64,000 nucleotides of DNA, taken from the NCBI GenBank assembly GCA_900016875.1, contig FCNR01000040.1, positions 1 through 64,000 on the forward strand, written 5' to 3'. This stretch comes from Eubacteriaceae bacterium CHKCI004. GTDB lineage: Bacteria; Bacillota; Clostridia; Lachnospirales; Lachnospiraceae. Under the pieces are notes generated by a model. The model was not told where the DNA came from. It worked only from the letters and a program-made list of their open reading frames with translations, and did not search any database. Position numbers and translations under genes: made by a program. Shown here in pieces: positions 44,697 to 52,226 of this stretch (the first letter of the stretch is position 1; every line of letters starts with the position of its first letter).

Positions 44697-44749
44697 GGTT
44701 CATGAAGGGGTGCACCACCGCGGGTGTATTCTTTCGTGAACCTTTTTTT
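44697..44749 (+). terminator. Second terminator in the thi leader
   Basis: A 20-bp stem with G-U wobbles (GGTTCATGAAGGGGTGCACC with GGGTGTATTCTTTCGTGAACC), a short ACCGC loop, and TTTTTTT. It lies 67 bases after the riboswitch terminator and 125 bases before thiS. Its loop region resembles part of a T-box sequence (ACCGCGG), but no T-box stem I is visible. Confidence 0.75.
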
Positions 44750-44873
44750 ATAGGATTTTTACTACAATTCCTAAAGAAAGCTACGGCGCAGGTGCATACG
44801 TTATTCTACTGATTTTTTGTTTGAACCAACCCCTTCGGATCCAATCGCACTACCTCAGAAAGGAGGATTCTTT

Positions 44874-45071
44874 ATGATACGGGTCAACGGACAGGAAGAA
44901 GTCTGGGAAGAAAACCTGACCATTCAGGACTACATTTCCCGCCACGGCTACCGAACAAACCGTATTGCCGTGGAAAAGAACGGGAACATCGTGCCAAAAC
45001 GGGAATACGCGGATACCGTGATCGCAGACGGCGACCAGATTGAAGTCGTAAGTTTTGTGGGAGGAGGATGA
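44874..45071 (+). CDS. thiS: Sulfur carrier protein ThiS
   Basis: A 65-residue ubiquitin-fold protein ending in the required Gly-Gly (SFVGGG). The start MIRVNGQEE follows AAAGGAGG. ThiF adenylates its C-terminus, which then carries sulfur for thiazole formation by ThiG. Confidence 0.93.
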   Translation: MIRVNGQEEVWEENLTIQDYISRHGYRTNRIAVEKNGNIVPKREYADTVIADGDQIEVVSFVGGG

Positions 45072-45077
45072 TAGCAA

Positions 45078-45797
45078 ATGGCTGAGTATTTTGACAAATA
45101 TGAACGAGAAATGACGATTTCAGGGCGGCATCCGGGCAGTCCGGCGCCGATTCCCACCCGGGAAGAGCTTCATCAGGCTCTGGTCTGCCGCCATACCGGG
45201 GCGGTGCAGCGCCATCTTTCAAAGGCGTGGGTTGCCATGGCGGGACTGGGCGGCCTTGGCTCCAATATTGCCATCTTCCTTGCCCGCATCGGCGTGGGGC
45301 ATCTGCATCTCATTGACTTTGACCGGGTGGATATCACAAACCTGAACCGGCAGCAATATTTTATTCATCAGATAGGCATGGTAAAGACCGAGGCTCTGAC
45401 GGACATCCTTCTGGCCATCAATCCTTACCTGACCATCCGGAAGGATTGTGTCCGGGTCACAAGGGAAAATGTGCCGGAGTTGTTCCGGGATGACACCTAT
45501 ATTTGCGAGGCCTTTGACGTGCCGGAGAATAAGGCAATGCTGGCTGAAGCGGTGCTGGAGCATTTCCCGGAAAAATATCTCATCGCCGCCAGCGGTATGG
45601 CGGGCTACGGAGACAGCAACTCAATCCGCACAAGAAAAATCTCCTCGCATTTCTATCTTTGCGGAGATGAAACGGCGGAAGTCTCCGAGGGCCACAGTCT
45701 GATGGCACCCCGGGTGGCGCTCTGTGCGGCCCACCAGGCAAACCTGGTGGTGGAACTGATCCTGAAACAGGCAGGAACCCGGGGACAGGGATCATGA
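45078..45797 (+). CDS. thiF: ThiS adenylyltransferase ThiF
   Basis: A 239-residue E1-like enzyme. The ATP-binding region is [44 protein letters not shown]. It lacks the paired CxxC zinc motifs of E. coli ThiF; single cysteines remain (for example YICEAFD), as in the shorter Clostridial form. It starts 6 bases after thiS. Confidence 0.9.
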   Translation: MAEYFDKYEREMTISGRHPGSPAPIPTREELHQALVCRHTGAVQRHLSKAWVAMAGLGGLGSNIAIFLARIGVGHLHLIDFDRVDITNLNRQQYFIHQIGMVKTEALTDILLAINPYLTIRKDCVRVTRENVPELFRDDTYICEAFDVPENKAMLAEAVLEHFPEKYLIAASGMAGYGDSNSIRTRKISSHFYLCGDETAEVSEGHSLMAPRVALCAAHQANLVVELILKQAGTRGQGS

Positions 45798-45853
45798 CAC
45801 CATCTCCACTCCGCCGGAAAACCATAAAAAACACTAAAAGAAAGGACGAAACA

Positions 45854-46624
45854 ATGACAAAGGATACATGGAAATTAGGGAACCACGAATTTACATCCAG
45901 ATTTATTCTGGGCTCCGGCAAATATTCCCTGGAGCTCATCAAAGCGGCTGTGGAGGAGGCTGGGGCGCAGATTGTGACCATGGCTCTGCGCCGGGCCAAC
46001 GAGGGCGGCCTCGCCAACATTCTTGACTACATTCCGGAAGATGTCACTCTTCTTCCAAACACCTCCGGCGCCAGAAATGCCGATGAGGCCGTCCGCATCG
46101 CCCGGCTTGCCAGAGAGGTCTGCGGCAGTGATTTCATCAAAATCGAGATCATGCGGGATACCAAATATCTCCTGCCGGATAATTACGAGACAGTTAAGGC
46201 AACGGAAATTCTCGCAAAAGAGGGTTTCATCGTCATGCCTTATATGTACCCGGACTTAAATATGGCCAGGGATATGACCGAGGCCGGTGCCGCCTGCATC
46301 ATGCCGCTGGGCGCGCCAATCGGTTCCAACAAAGGGCTGTGCACAAAGGAATTCATCCAGATTCTCATTGATGAAATTGATCTGCCGATTATTGTGGACG
46401 CAGGTATCGGCCGTCCGTCCCAGGCCTGCGAGGCCATGGAAATGGGTGCCGCGGCGGTCATGGCAAACACTGCCATCGCCACCGCCGGTGATGTGAAACA
46501 GATGGCCGGTGCCATGAAAAAAGCCGTGGAGGCCGGCAGAGCCGCTTACCTTGCCGGTATGGGAAATGTACGGGCCAAAGGAGCCAGCGCTTCCTCCCCC
46601 CTCACCGGCTATCTGAGAGATTAA
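45854..46624 (+). CDS. thiG: Thiazole synthase ThiG
   Basis: A 256-residue TIM-barrel enzyme. Family motifs include [33 protein letters not shown], the Schiff-base lysine region DFIKIEIM and MGLAAP-like [12 protein letters not shown]. It combines 1-deoxyxylulose-5-phosphate (the product of Dxs in this window), dehydroglycine and ThiS-thiocarboxylate. The ATG at 45854 follows GAAAGGA; the reading frame extends upstream into thiF without a ribosome site. Confidence 0.95.
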   Translation: MTKDTWKLGNHEFTSRFILGSGKYSLELIKAAVEEAGAQIVTMALRRANEGGLANILDYIPEDVTLLPNTSGARNADEAVRIARLAREVCGSDFIKIEIMRDTKYLLPDNYETVKATEILAKEGFIVMPYMYPDLNMARDMTEAGAACIMPLGAPIGSNKGLCTKEFIQILIDEIDLPIIVDAGIGRPSQACEAMEMGAAAVMANTAIATAGDVKQMAGAMKKAVEAGRAAYLAGMGNVRAKGASASSPLTGYLRD

Positions 46625-46641
46625 CAGCGAGGAGGATAAGA

Positions 46642-47859
46642 ATGAACACAGAAACTCATATCAACGAAAGTATTTTAAGCGACGAAATCCGCGAACATCA
46701 GAAAGAAAACCGCATCGACCACATGACCTATTTGCCGGATATGGAAGACATCGGTTCCGATGTGATGGATCAGGTGATTTCCGCCATGAACGCCTACAAT
46801 TATGACATTTACACCGAAAACGACGTGCGCCGCGCCCTCTCCCACGACAACCGTTCCCTGGAGGATTTCAAGGCGCTGCTGTCCCCGGCGGCGCTGCCTT
46901 TGCTGGAAGACATCGCCCAGGCGGCCCAGGCGGAGACCCGGAAACATTTCGGCAATTCTGTCTGCATGTTCACTCCGGCCTACATCGCCAATTATTGCGA
47001 AAATTACTGCATTTACTGCGGGTTTAACTGCCACAATCACATCAAACGGGCCCAGCTCAACGAAGAGGAAATCGAGAAGGAGTTTGCCGCCATCGCCAAA
47101 ACTGGTCTGCAGGAAATCCTCATTCTGACCGGTGAAAGCCGGAAACGTTCCACTGTGGAATATATCGGCCGGGCCTGTGAAATCGCCCGGAAATATTTCC
47201 GGGTGGTCGGTCTGGAAGTTTATCCGATGAACTCCGACGAGTACGCCCATCTACATCAGTGCGGGGCAGACTACGTCACTGTTTTTCAGGAAACATACAA
47301 CTCTGACAAATACGAAACCCTCCACTTAGCCGGCCACAAACGAATCTTTCCGTACCGGTTTAACGCCCAGGAGCGGGCTTTGATGGGCGGCATGCGGGGT
47401 GTGGGCTTCGCCGCTCTCCTGGGTCTTGATGATTTCCGGAAAGATGCTTTCGCCACCGGCATGCACGCCTGGCTTCTCCAAAAAAAGTATCCCCATGCAG
47501 AGATTGCCTTTTCCTGCCCACGGCTGCGGCCCATCATCAACAACGACAAGATCAACCCTATGGATGTACACGAAGCGCAGCTTTTACAGATTGTCTGCGC
47601 CTACCGGCTGTTTATGCCTTTCGCCAGCATCACCATCTCCAGCCGGGAATGTGCCAGGGTGCGGGACAATCTGGTGAACATTGCCGCCACCAAAATCTCT
47701 GCCGGCGTCAGCACCGGCATCGGTGAACACGGCGAGGAAGTGCAGGATAAAGGCGACGAACAATTTGAAATCTCCGACGGCCGATCCGTCCGGGAAGTCT
47801 ATGATGCCCTGGTGGCCGAACATCTGCAGCCGGTCATGGCGGAGTACATTTACGTATGA
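46642..47859 (+). CDS. thiH: 2-iminoacetate synthase ThiH (radical SAM)
   Basis: A 405-residue radical SAM enzyme. The cluster-binding CxxxCxxC is C119-ENY-C123-IY-C126. ThiH cleaves tyrosine to give dehydroglycine for ThiG, the anaerobic alternative to ThiO. It also has a biotin/thiamin-associated C-terminal domain (PFASITISSRE). GAGGAGG precedes it. Its stop overlaps the next gene by 4 bases. Confidence 0.95.
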   Translation: MNTETHINESILSDEIREHQKENRIDHMTYLPDMEDIGSDVMDQVISAMNAYNYDIYTENDVRRALSHDNRSLEDFKALLSPAALPLLEDIAQAAQAETRKHFGNSVCMFTPAYIANYCENYCIYCGFNCHNHIKRAQLNEEEIEKEFAAIAKTGLQEILILTGESRKRSTVEYIGRACEIARKYFRVVGLEVYPMNSDEYAHLHQCGADYVTVFQETYNSDKYETLHLAGHKRIFPYRFNAQERALMGGMRGVGFAALLGLDDFRKDAFATGMHAWLLQKKYPHAEIAFSCPRLRPIINNDKINPMDVHEAQLLQIVCAYRLFMPFASITISSRECARVRDNLVNIAATKISAGVSTGIGEHGEEVQDKGDEQFEISDGRSVREVYDALVAEHLQPVMAEYIYV

Positions 47860-48506
47860 GCGCCCCTCATACCCGGCAGCCGGAAAACCTCTCCGTCATC
47901 GCCGTCACTAACCGCTCCCTCTCCGTCCGTCCCTATGAAGAACAAATTGCCCGCATCTGCCGTTTTCACCCGGCGGCGGTGATCGTACGGGAAAAAGATC
48001 TGCCAGAAGAAGAATACGCCCGCCTGGCTGAAAAAGTGCTGGCCATCTGCCGTCAATACAGCGTGCGCTGCATTTACCACACCTATCCGGAAGCCTCCCG
48101 GGCCGCCGGTGTCAAAGAAATTCATCTGCCTCTCCCGGTTTTGCGGCAGTATGCCGGCGAGGCGGATTTGCAACCGGCGGATCCCCGCCGGCCAGACGTT
48201 TCCGGCGGGGCGGGAACACCCCTCTCCTTTTTCACTGCCGTCGGCACTTCCGTCCATTCCATGGCAGAAGCCGAGGAGGCGCTGCGGCTGGGCGCCACCT
48301 ATCTGACGGCGGGGCACATATACAGCACCGACTGCAAAAAAGGCGTGCCGCCCCGGGGACTTTCCTTTTTAGAAAAAATCTGCCGGATGTCCCCGGTGCC
48401 AGTTTATGCCATCGGCGGCATCCATCTGGGCACCGGGCAGCTCACAGAAGTGCTTTCCTGCGGAGCTGCCGGCGGATGCATCATGTCTGAGATGATGCGG
48501 ATATAA
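47856..48506 (+). CDS. thiE: ThiE/TenI-family thiamine phosphate synthase or thiazole tautomerase
   Basis: A 216-residue TIM barrel. VIVREKDLPEEEYARL and AGHIYSTDCKKGVPPRGLSFLEKICRMSPVPVYAIGGI fit the ThiE/TenI family. The STDCKKGxPPRG block is more like TenI (thiazole tautomerase) than classical ThiE, so the symbol is tentative. It overlaps thiH (ATGA). thiC and thiD are not in the window, so the pyrimidine part must come from elsewhere. Confidence 0.75.
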   Translation: MSAPHTRQPENLSVIAVTNRSLSVRPYEEQIARICRFHPAAVIVREKDLPEEEYARLAEKVLAICRQYSVRCIYHTYPEASRAAGVKEIHLPLPVLRQYAGEADLQPADPRRPDVSGGAGTPLSFFTAVGTSVHSMAEAEEALRLGATYLTAGHIYSTDCKKGVPPRGLSFLEKICRMSPVPVYAIGGIHLGTGQLTEVLSCGAAGGCIMSEMMRI

Positions 48507-48629
48507 TACAATTCTGTTTCGTTGATTTTTCAGACAGTTTTTACTTCAGAATCGGATGCCGCTCCCAATCCGATTTTCTAATTATAAAGAAACAATTGAA
48601 AATGATTATTATATGGAAGAAGCTTTTTC

Positions 48630-49991
48630 TCACACCGTCTCCCCCAGTACCTTCCGGCACCGCTTCCGGACGAAGAAAAAGCACACCGCCTGCATGACGA
48701 TGGTGGCGATCCAGGAACCCGGATAGGAAATGAACAGAAAATGTAAAGACCGATGATAAGGAAAGAAACCATATATCCAGAGAATTCTTGTGCCCACTGT
48801 GCCGATGATGGACAGCACCATGGGAACTGCCGAATATCCCATCCCCCTCATGGCGCCAGGAAACAAATCCATGATGCCGCAGAGGAAGTATGGGACGGTG
48901 GTGATGGAGAGTATCTCCAGTCCGCACTGGATCACGTCCGCTTCAGTTGTGTAGATTCTCAGAACCTGGGACCCAAAGGCCCAGGCACCAACGCCCAGAA
49001 TCAATGAAATTCCTGCGGATAAAAGGATACAGTCTAAAAGAACCCGGTCCATCCGCTTCGGTTTCTTCACGCTGTAGTTCTGACTGGTGAAGCTCATGCA
49101 CGCCTGAGTGACCGCATTGACAGACACATACAGAAAGCCGAGGATGTTGTTGGCTGCCGTGTAGCCGGCCATGGCGATGGAGCCGAAGGAGTTCACCGAT
49201 GACTGCAGCAGCGCGTTGGAGAAGTTTATGACCGTACTCTGAATGCCGGCCGGGATGCCCACCTGAAAGATGCGCTTCACATAGAATCCTTTGACAGAAA
49301 GCCTGGAGAATCTCACCTGATAGCTGCCTTCGGATTTATAAAGGCAGTGAAGCACAAGGATGCTCGATACCATCTGGGAAGCCACGGTCCCGATGGCTAC
49401 GCCGGCCACGCCCAGAGGGATAACGATGACTAACAGCAGATCAAGCGCCACATTTGCCATGCCCGCAAAGAGCAGAAAAAACAGCGGCCGCTTGGTATCT
49501 CCCACCGCGCGAAGGACTGCCGCCCCGTAGTTATAGAGCATAAAAAACGGCATTCCAAGGAAATATATTTTCATGTAGAGGGTGGACTGCCCGATGACGT
49601 CCGGCGGCGTGTCCATAAGCCCCAGCGCCCATCCGGCAGCCGCAAATCCCACCACTGCCATGAGGACGCCGCTGATCAAAGCGAGCGCGATGGCCGTATG
49701 TACCGATTCTGACATTTCCTTATCCTGCCCCGCAGCATAATACCTGGCGCACAATACATTTGCTCCCATGGAGATTCCGATAAACAGGTTGGTAAAAATA
49801 TTGATAAGCGCCGTGGTGGCCCCCACCGCCGCCAGCGCATCGCTGCCGCTGAACCGTCCCACCACGATGATATCCACCGCGTTGAACATCAGCTGCAGAA
49901 TACTGGTGACCATCAAAGGCAGCGAAAAAGAGACCAGCTTATCCATTATAGAACCATTTGTCATGTCAATTTCATATTTACTCTTTTGCAA
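48630..49991 (-). CDS. MATE-family multidrug efflux protein
   Basis: A 453-residue protein with about 12 helices. The start region MTNGSIMDKLVSFSLPLMVTSILQLMFNAVDIIVVGRFSGSDALAAVGATTALINIFTNLFIGISMGANV is typical of NorM/DinF-type MATE proteins. The likely start is TTG at 49991 after AGAGGGG. It faces the thi operon convergently. Substrates are unknown; cations or flavins are common in the family. Confidence 0.88.
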   Translation of the reverse strand: MQKSKYEIDMTNGSIMDKLVSFSLPLMVTSILQLMFNAVDIIVVGRFSGSDALAAVGATTALINIFTNLFIGISMGANVLCARYYAAGQDKEMSESVHTAIALALISGVLMAVVGFAAAGWALGLMDTPPDVIGQSTLYMKIYFLGMPFFMLYNYGAAVLRAVGDTKRPLFFLLFAGMANVALDLLLVIVIPLGVAGVAIGTVASQMVSSILVLHCLYKSEGSYQVRFSRLSVKGFYVKRIFQVGIPAGIQSTVINFSNALLQSSVNSFGSIAMAGYTAANNILGFLYVSVNAVTQACMSFTSQNYSVKKPKRMDRVLLDCILLSAGISLILGVGAWAFGSQVLRIYTTEADVIQCGLEILSITTVPYFLCGIMDLFPGAMRGMGYSAVPMVLSIIGTVGTRILWIYGFFPYHRSLHFLFISYPGSWIATIVMQAVCFFFVRKRCRKVLGETV

Positions 49992-50135
49992 TGTATTCTC
50001 ATCCCCTCTTATTTCTTTTGCACCTGCTCTATCTTACTCCTTTCTTTGATTCCGGTCAATCATCTTCCGGTATGGAATATGTAGAATGGAATGTGCAGAA
50101 ACGAAAAAAATCGTTATAATTATTCCTCACTATAA

Positions 50136-50177
50136 ATCAGGGACAAAGCCTGCCCATGCCGGCTCTGTCCCTGATCT
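50136..50177. terminator. Hairpin terminator after phnX
   Basis: ATCAGGGACAaAGCC pairs with GGCTcTGTCCCTGAT around a 10-base loop. The T-run is weak in both directions. It lies between the 2-AEP operon and the MATE gene. Confidence 0.55.
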
Positions 50178-50286
50178 TATAGTATTTCCCGCGAAATTAT
50201 ACAATATTCAAATAGATTAATTATGTCTGCGCTGCATTGATATTAGTGTACTGCCTCATCTCTTTTCAGTATAGTGACAAAATACA

Positions 50287-51051
50287 CTAGATCAACTCCA
50301 GCACGCCCCGGATATCCTGCACAACAGCATCGGCGCCGGCGTCCATGTAACGTTTTGTCACCTCCTGCACTTTCGCTTCCTTCTCTTCCGGAGTGAGCGC
50401 TTCATACTCTGCTTTGGTAAGCCCCATCTCAGAACTTCCTTCAATAATGCCTGCGGTGAAGACACCTGCGTTTTTACCTTCACGGATATCGGAGATGGTA
50501 TCTCCCACCTTCATGACTTTATCCACGCTGGTGATGTGCAGCGCTTCCATGTTCTTAAAGATCATGTATGGATACGGACGGCCGGCGTGTCCGGTGGAGT
50601 CCGGGCTGAACCAGCAGTCAGGTTCATAACCGGCTTTTGCCGCTTCTTTTGTGACAATGTCCATCATGGCGTCGGTGTAGCCGGTAGTGGAACCGATCTT
50701 CAGACCGGCGTCGCGGAGCTTTGCCACAGTTTCTACCACGTAGTCTTTCGGGTCAGAGAACTGATCGAGAATCTTCATGAGATTGGCGGCAAATTTTTCG
50801 TGCATTTCATCCACATCTTTGTCAGTAAAGTCCCTGCCATGGATACGTTTAAATTCTTCACGAATCCGCTCCATGGACAGCATGGTCTTGATGTGGTCCC
50901 ATTTTAACATTCCCATAGGTTTTCTTGTCTCTTCCATGCTCGGTGTGATACCGTATTCTTTGAATATTTCCATAAATGCCTGCACCGGCGCAAAGCATCC
51001 GTAATCTACTGTCGTTCCTGCCCAGTCGAATATCACTGCTTCATATTTCAT
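50287..51051 (-). CDS. phnX: Phosphonoacetaldehyde hydrolase (phosphonatase)
   Basis: A 254-residue HAD enzyme that splits phosphonoacetaldehyde to acetaldehyde and phosphate. The nucleophile Asp is in VIFDWAGTTVDYG (position 9), and the Schiff-base lysine specific to phosphonatase is K50 in PMGMLKWDHIKTM. GSTTGYTDAMM and KVGDTISDIREGKNAGVFTAGII complete the HAD motifs. It follows phnW by 41 bases in the same operon. Confidence 0.95.
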   Translation of the reverse strand: MKYEAVIFDWAGTTVDYGCFAPVQAFMEIFKEYGITPSMEETRKPMGMLKWDHIKTMLSMERIREEFKRIHGRDFTDKDVDEMHEKFAANLMKILDQFSDPKDYVVETVAKLRDAGLKIGSTTGYTDAMMDIVTKEAAKAGYEPDCWFSPDSTGHAGRPYPYMIFKNMEALHITSVDKVMKVGDTISDIREGKNAGVFTAGIIEGSSEMGLTKAEYEALTPEEKEAKVQEVTKRYMDAGADAVVQDIRGVLELI

Positions 51052-51092
51052 TGTTATTGTCTCTCTTTCTCCTGATATTGTTCTCCGTCCAT

Positions 51093-52196
51093 TTACGCTG
51101 CGGCTCTTTTTGCTTTAATGAACTCTTCGATGATGTCGCAGACTCTGTTGATATCTTCCGGATAGATTTCACCGATGTTACCGATGCGGAAAGTCTCCGC
51201 GTCTGTCACCTTGCCCGGATAGATGGCGTAGCCGCGCTCTTTGATGTACTGGTACATTTCCTGGAAGGTGTAATTCTTATTGGCCGGATAGAAAAATGTG
51301 GTGATAATCGGTCCCTGATATTCATCTCCCACGTAAGTTTCAAAACCAAGAGCACGAAGTCTGCTGGTAAGAAGCTTATTATTTTCTGTATAGCGTTTAT
51401 TTCTTGCCGGAATTCCTCCCTCTTCTTCCATTTCTTTTAACGCCTGGGCAAAAGCCAGAACGACATGGGTCGGGGAGGTAAATCTCCACTTACCGTCGGC
51501 CTGCATGGTCTCCCACTGGTCATAGAGATCCAGAGAAAGACTTCTTGCTTTGCCTTTGCTGGCCATAAGAGAGTCTTTTTTGCAAATGATGAAGGAAAAG
51601 CCCGGCACTCCCTGAATACATTTGTTGGCGCTGCTGATGATAAAGTCAATTCCCAGTTCACCCACAGGAATGTCTACGCCGCCGAAACTGGACATAGCGT
51701 CCACGATCATAGTTCTTCCGGCAGCCTTTACAACTTTGCTCACAGAAGCGATATCATTTAAGATGCCGGATGTAGTCTCGCTGTGAACCATGGAAACATG
51801 GGTTACTTCCGGATCTTCCTCCAGTATTTCAGCGATTCTTTTTGCATCAGGAATCTCATTATAATTAACCTCATATAATCTGTAATTGATGCCGGCATGT
51901 TCTGCGATATCTGCCATACGGCGGCCGTAAGAACCGTTGGCGGCGATGAGAAGTTTTTCATCACTGCCTACCGTGCTCGTAATCACAGATTCCACACCGA
52001 AAGTACCGCTGCCCTGCATGAGAACAACTGTATATTCCGGCTCACTGACATGAGCCAGCTCCAGAAGCTTGTCTCTGATCTCCAGCGTAATTTTTTTATA
52101 ATCATCATCCCAGGTGCAGTGGTCAAATAACATCTGCTCTTTTACAGTGTCGGTGGTTGTCAGCGGGCCTGGTGTTAAAAGTTTATAATTTTTCAT
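51093..52196 (-). CDS. phnW: 2-aminoethylphosphonate:pyruvate transaminase
   Basis: A 367-residue class V aminotransferase that moves the amino group of 2-AEP to pyruvate, giving phosphonoacetaldehyde and alanine. The PLP lysine is K192 in SSANKCIQGVPGFSF; other family blocks are KLLTPGPLTTT at the start and IVDAMSSFGGVDI. It lies 30 bases after the transporter gene and before phnX, so uptake and cleavage are one unit. Confidence 0.96.
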   Translation of the reverse strand: MKNYKLLTPGPLTTTDTVKEQMLFDHCTWDDDYKKITLEIRDKLLELAHVSEPEYTVVLMQGSGTFGVESVITSTVGSDEKLLIAANGSYGRRMADIAEHAGINYRLYEVNYNEIPDAKRIAEILEEDPEVTHVSMVHSETTSGILNDIASVSKVVKAAGRTMIVDAMSSFGGVDIPVGELGIDFIISSANKCIQGVPGFSFIICKKDSLMASKGKARSLSLDLYDQWETMQADGKWRFTSPTHVVLAFAQALKEMEEEGGIPARNKRYTENNKLLTSRLRALGFETYVGDEYQGPIITTFFYPANKNYTFQEMYQYIKERGYAIYPGKVTDAETFRIGNIGEIYPEDINRVCDIIEEFIKAKRAAA

Positions 52197-52226
52197 AATT
52201 GTATCTCTTCTTTCTTTTTTATTTTC

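Noticed and set aside
44697-44749. T-box leader in front of thiS
   Set aside because: Only an ACCGCGG fragment is similar; there is no stem I, specifier loop or full TGGNACCGCG, and thiamine genes are not usual T-box targets. Kept as a terminator.
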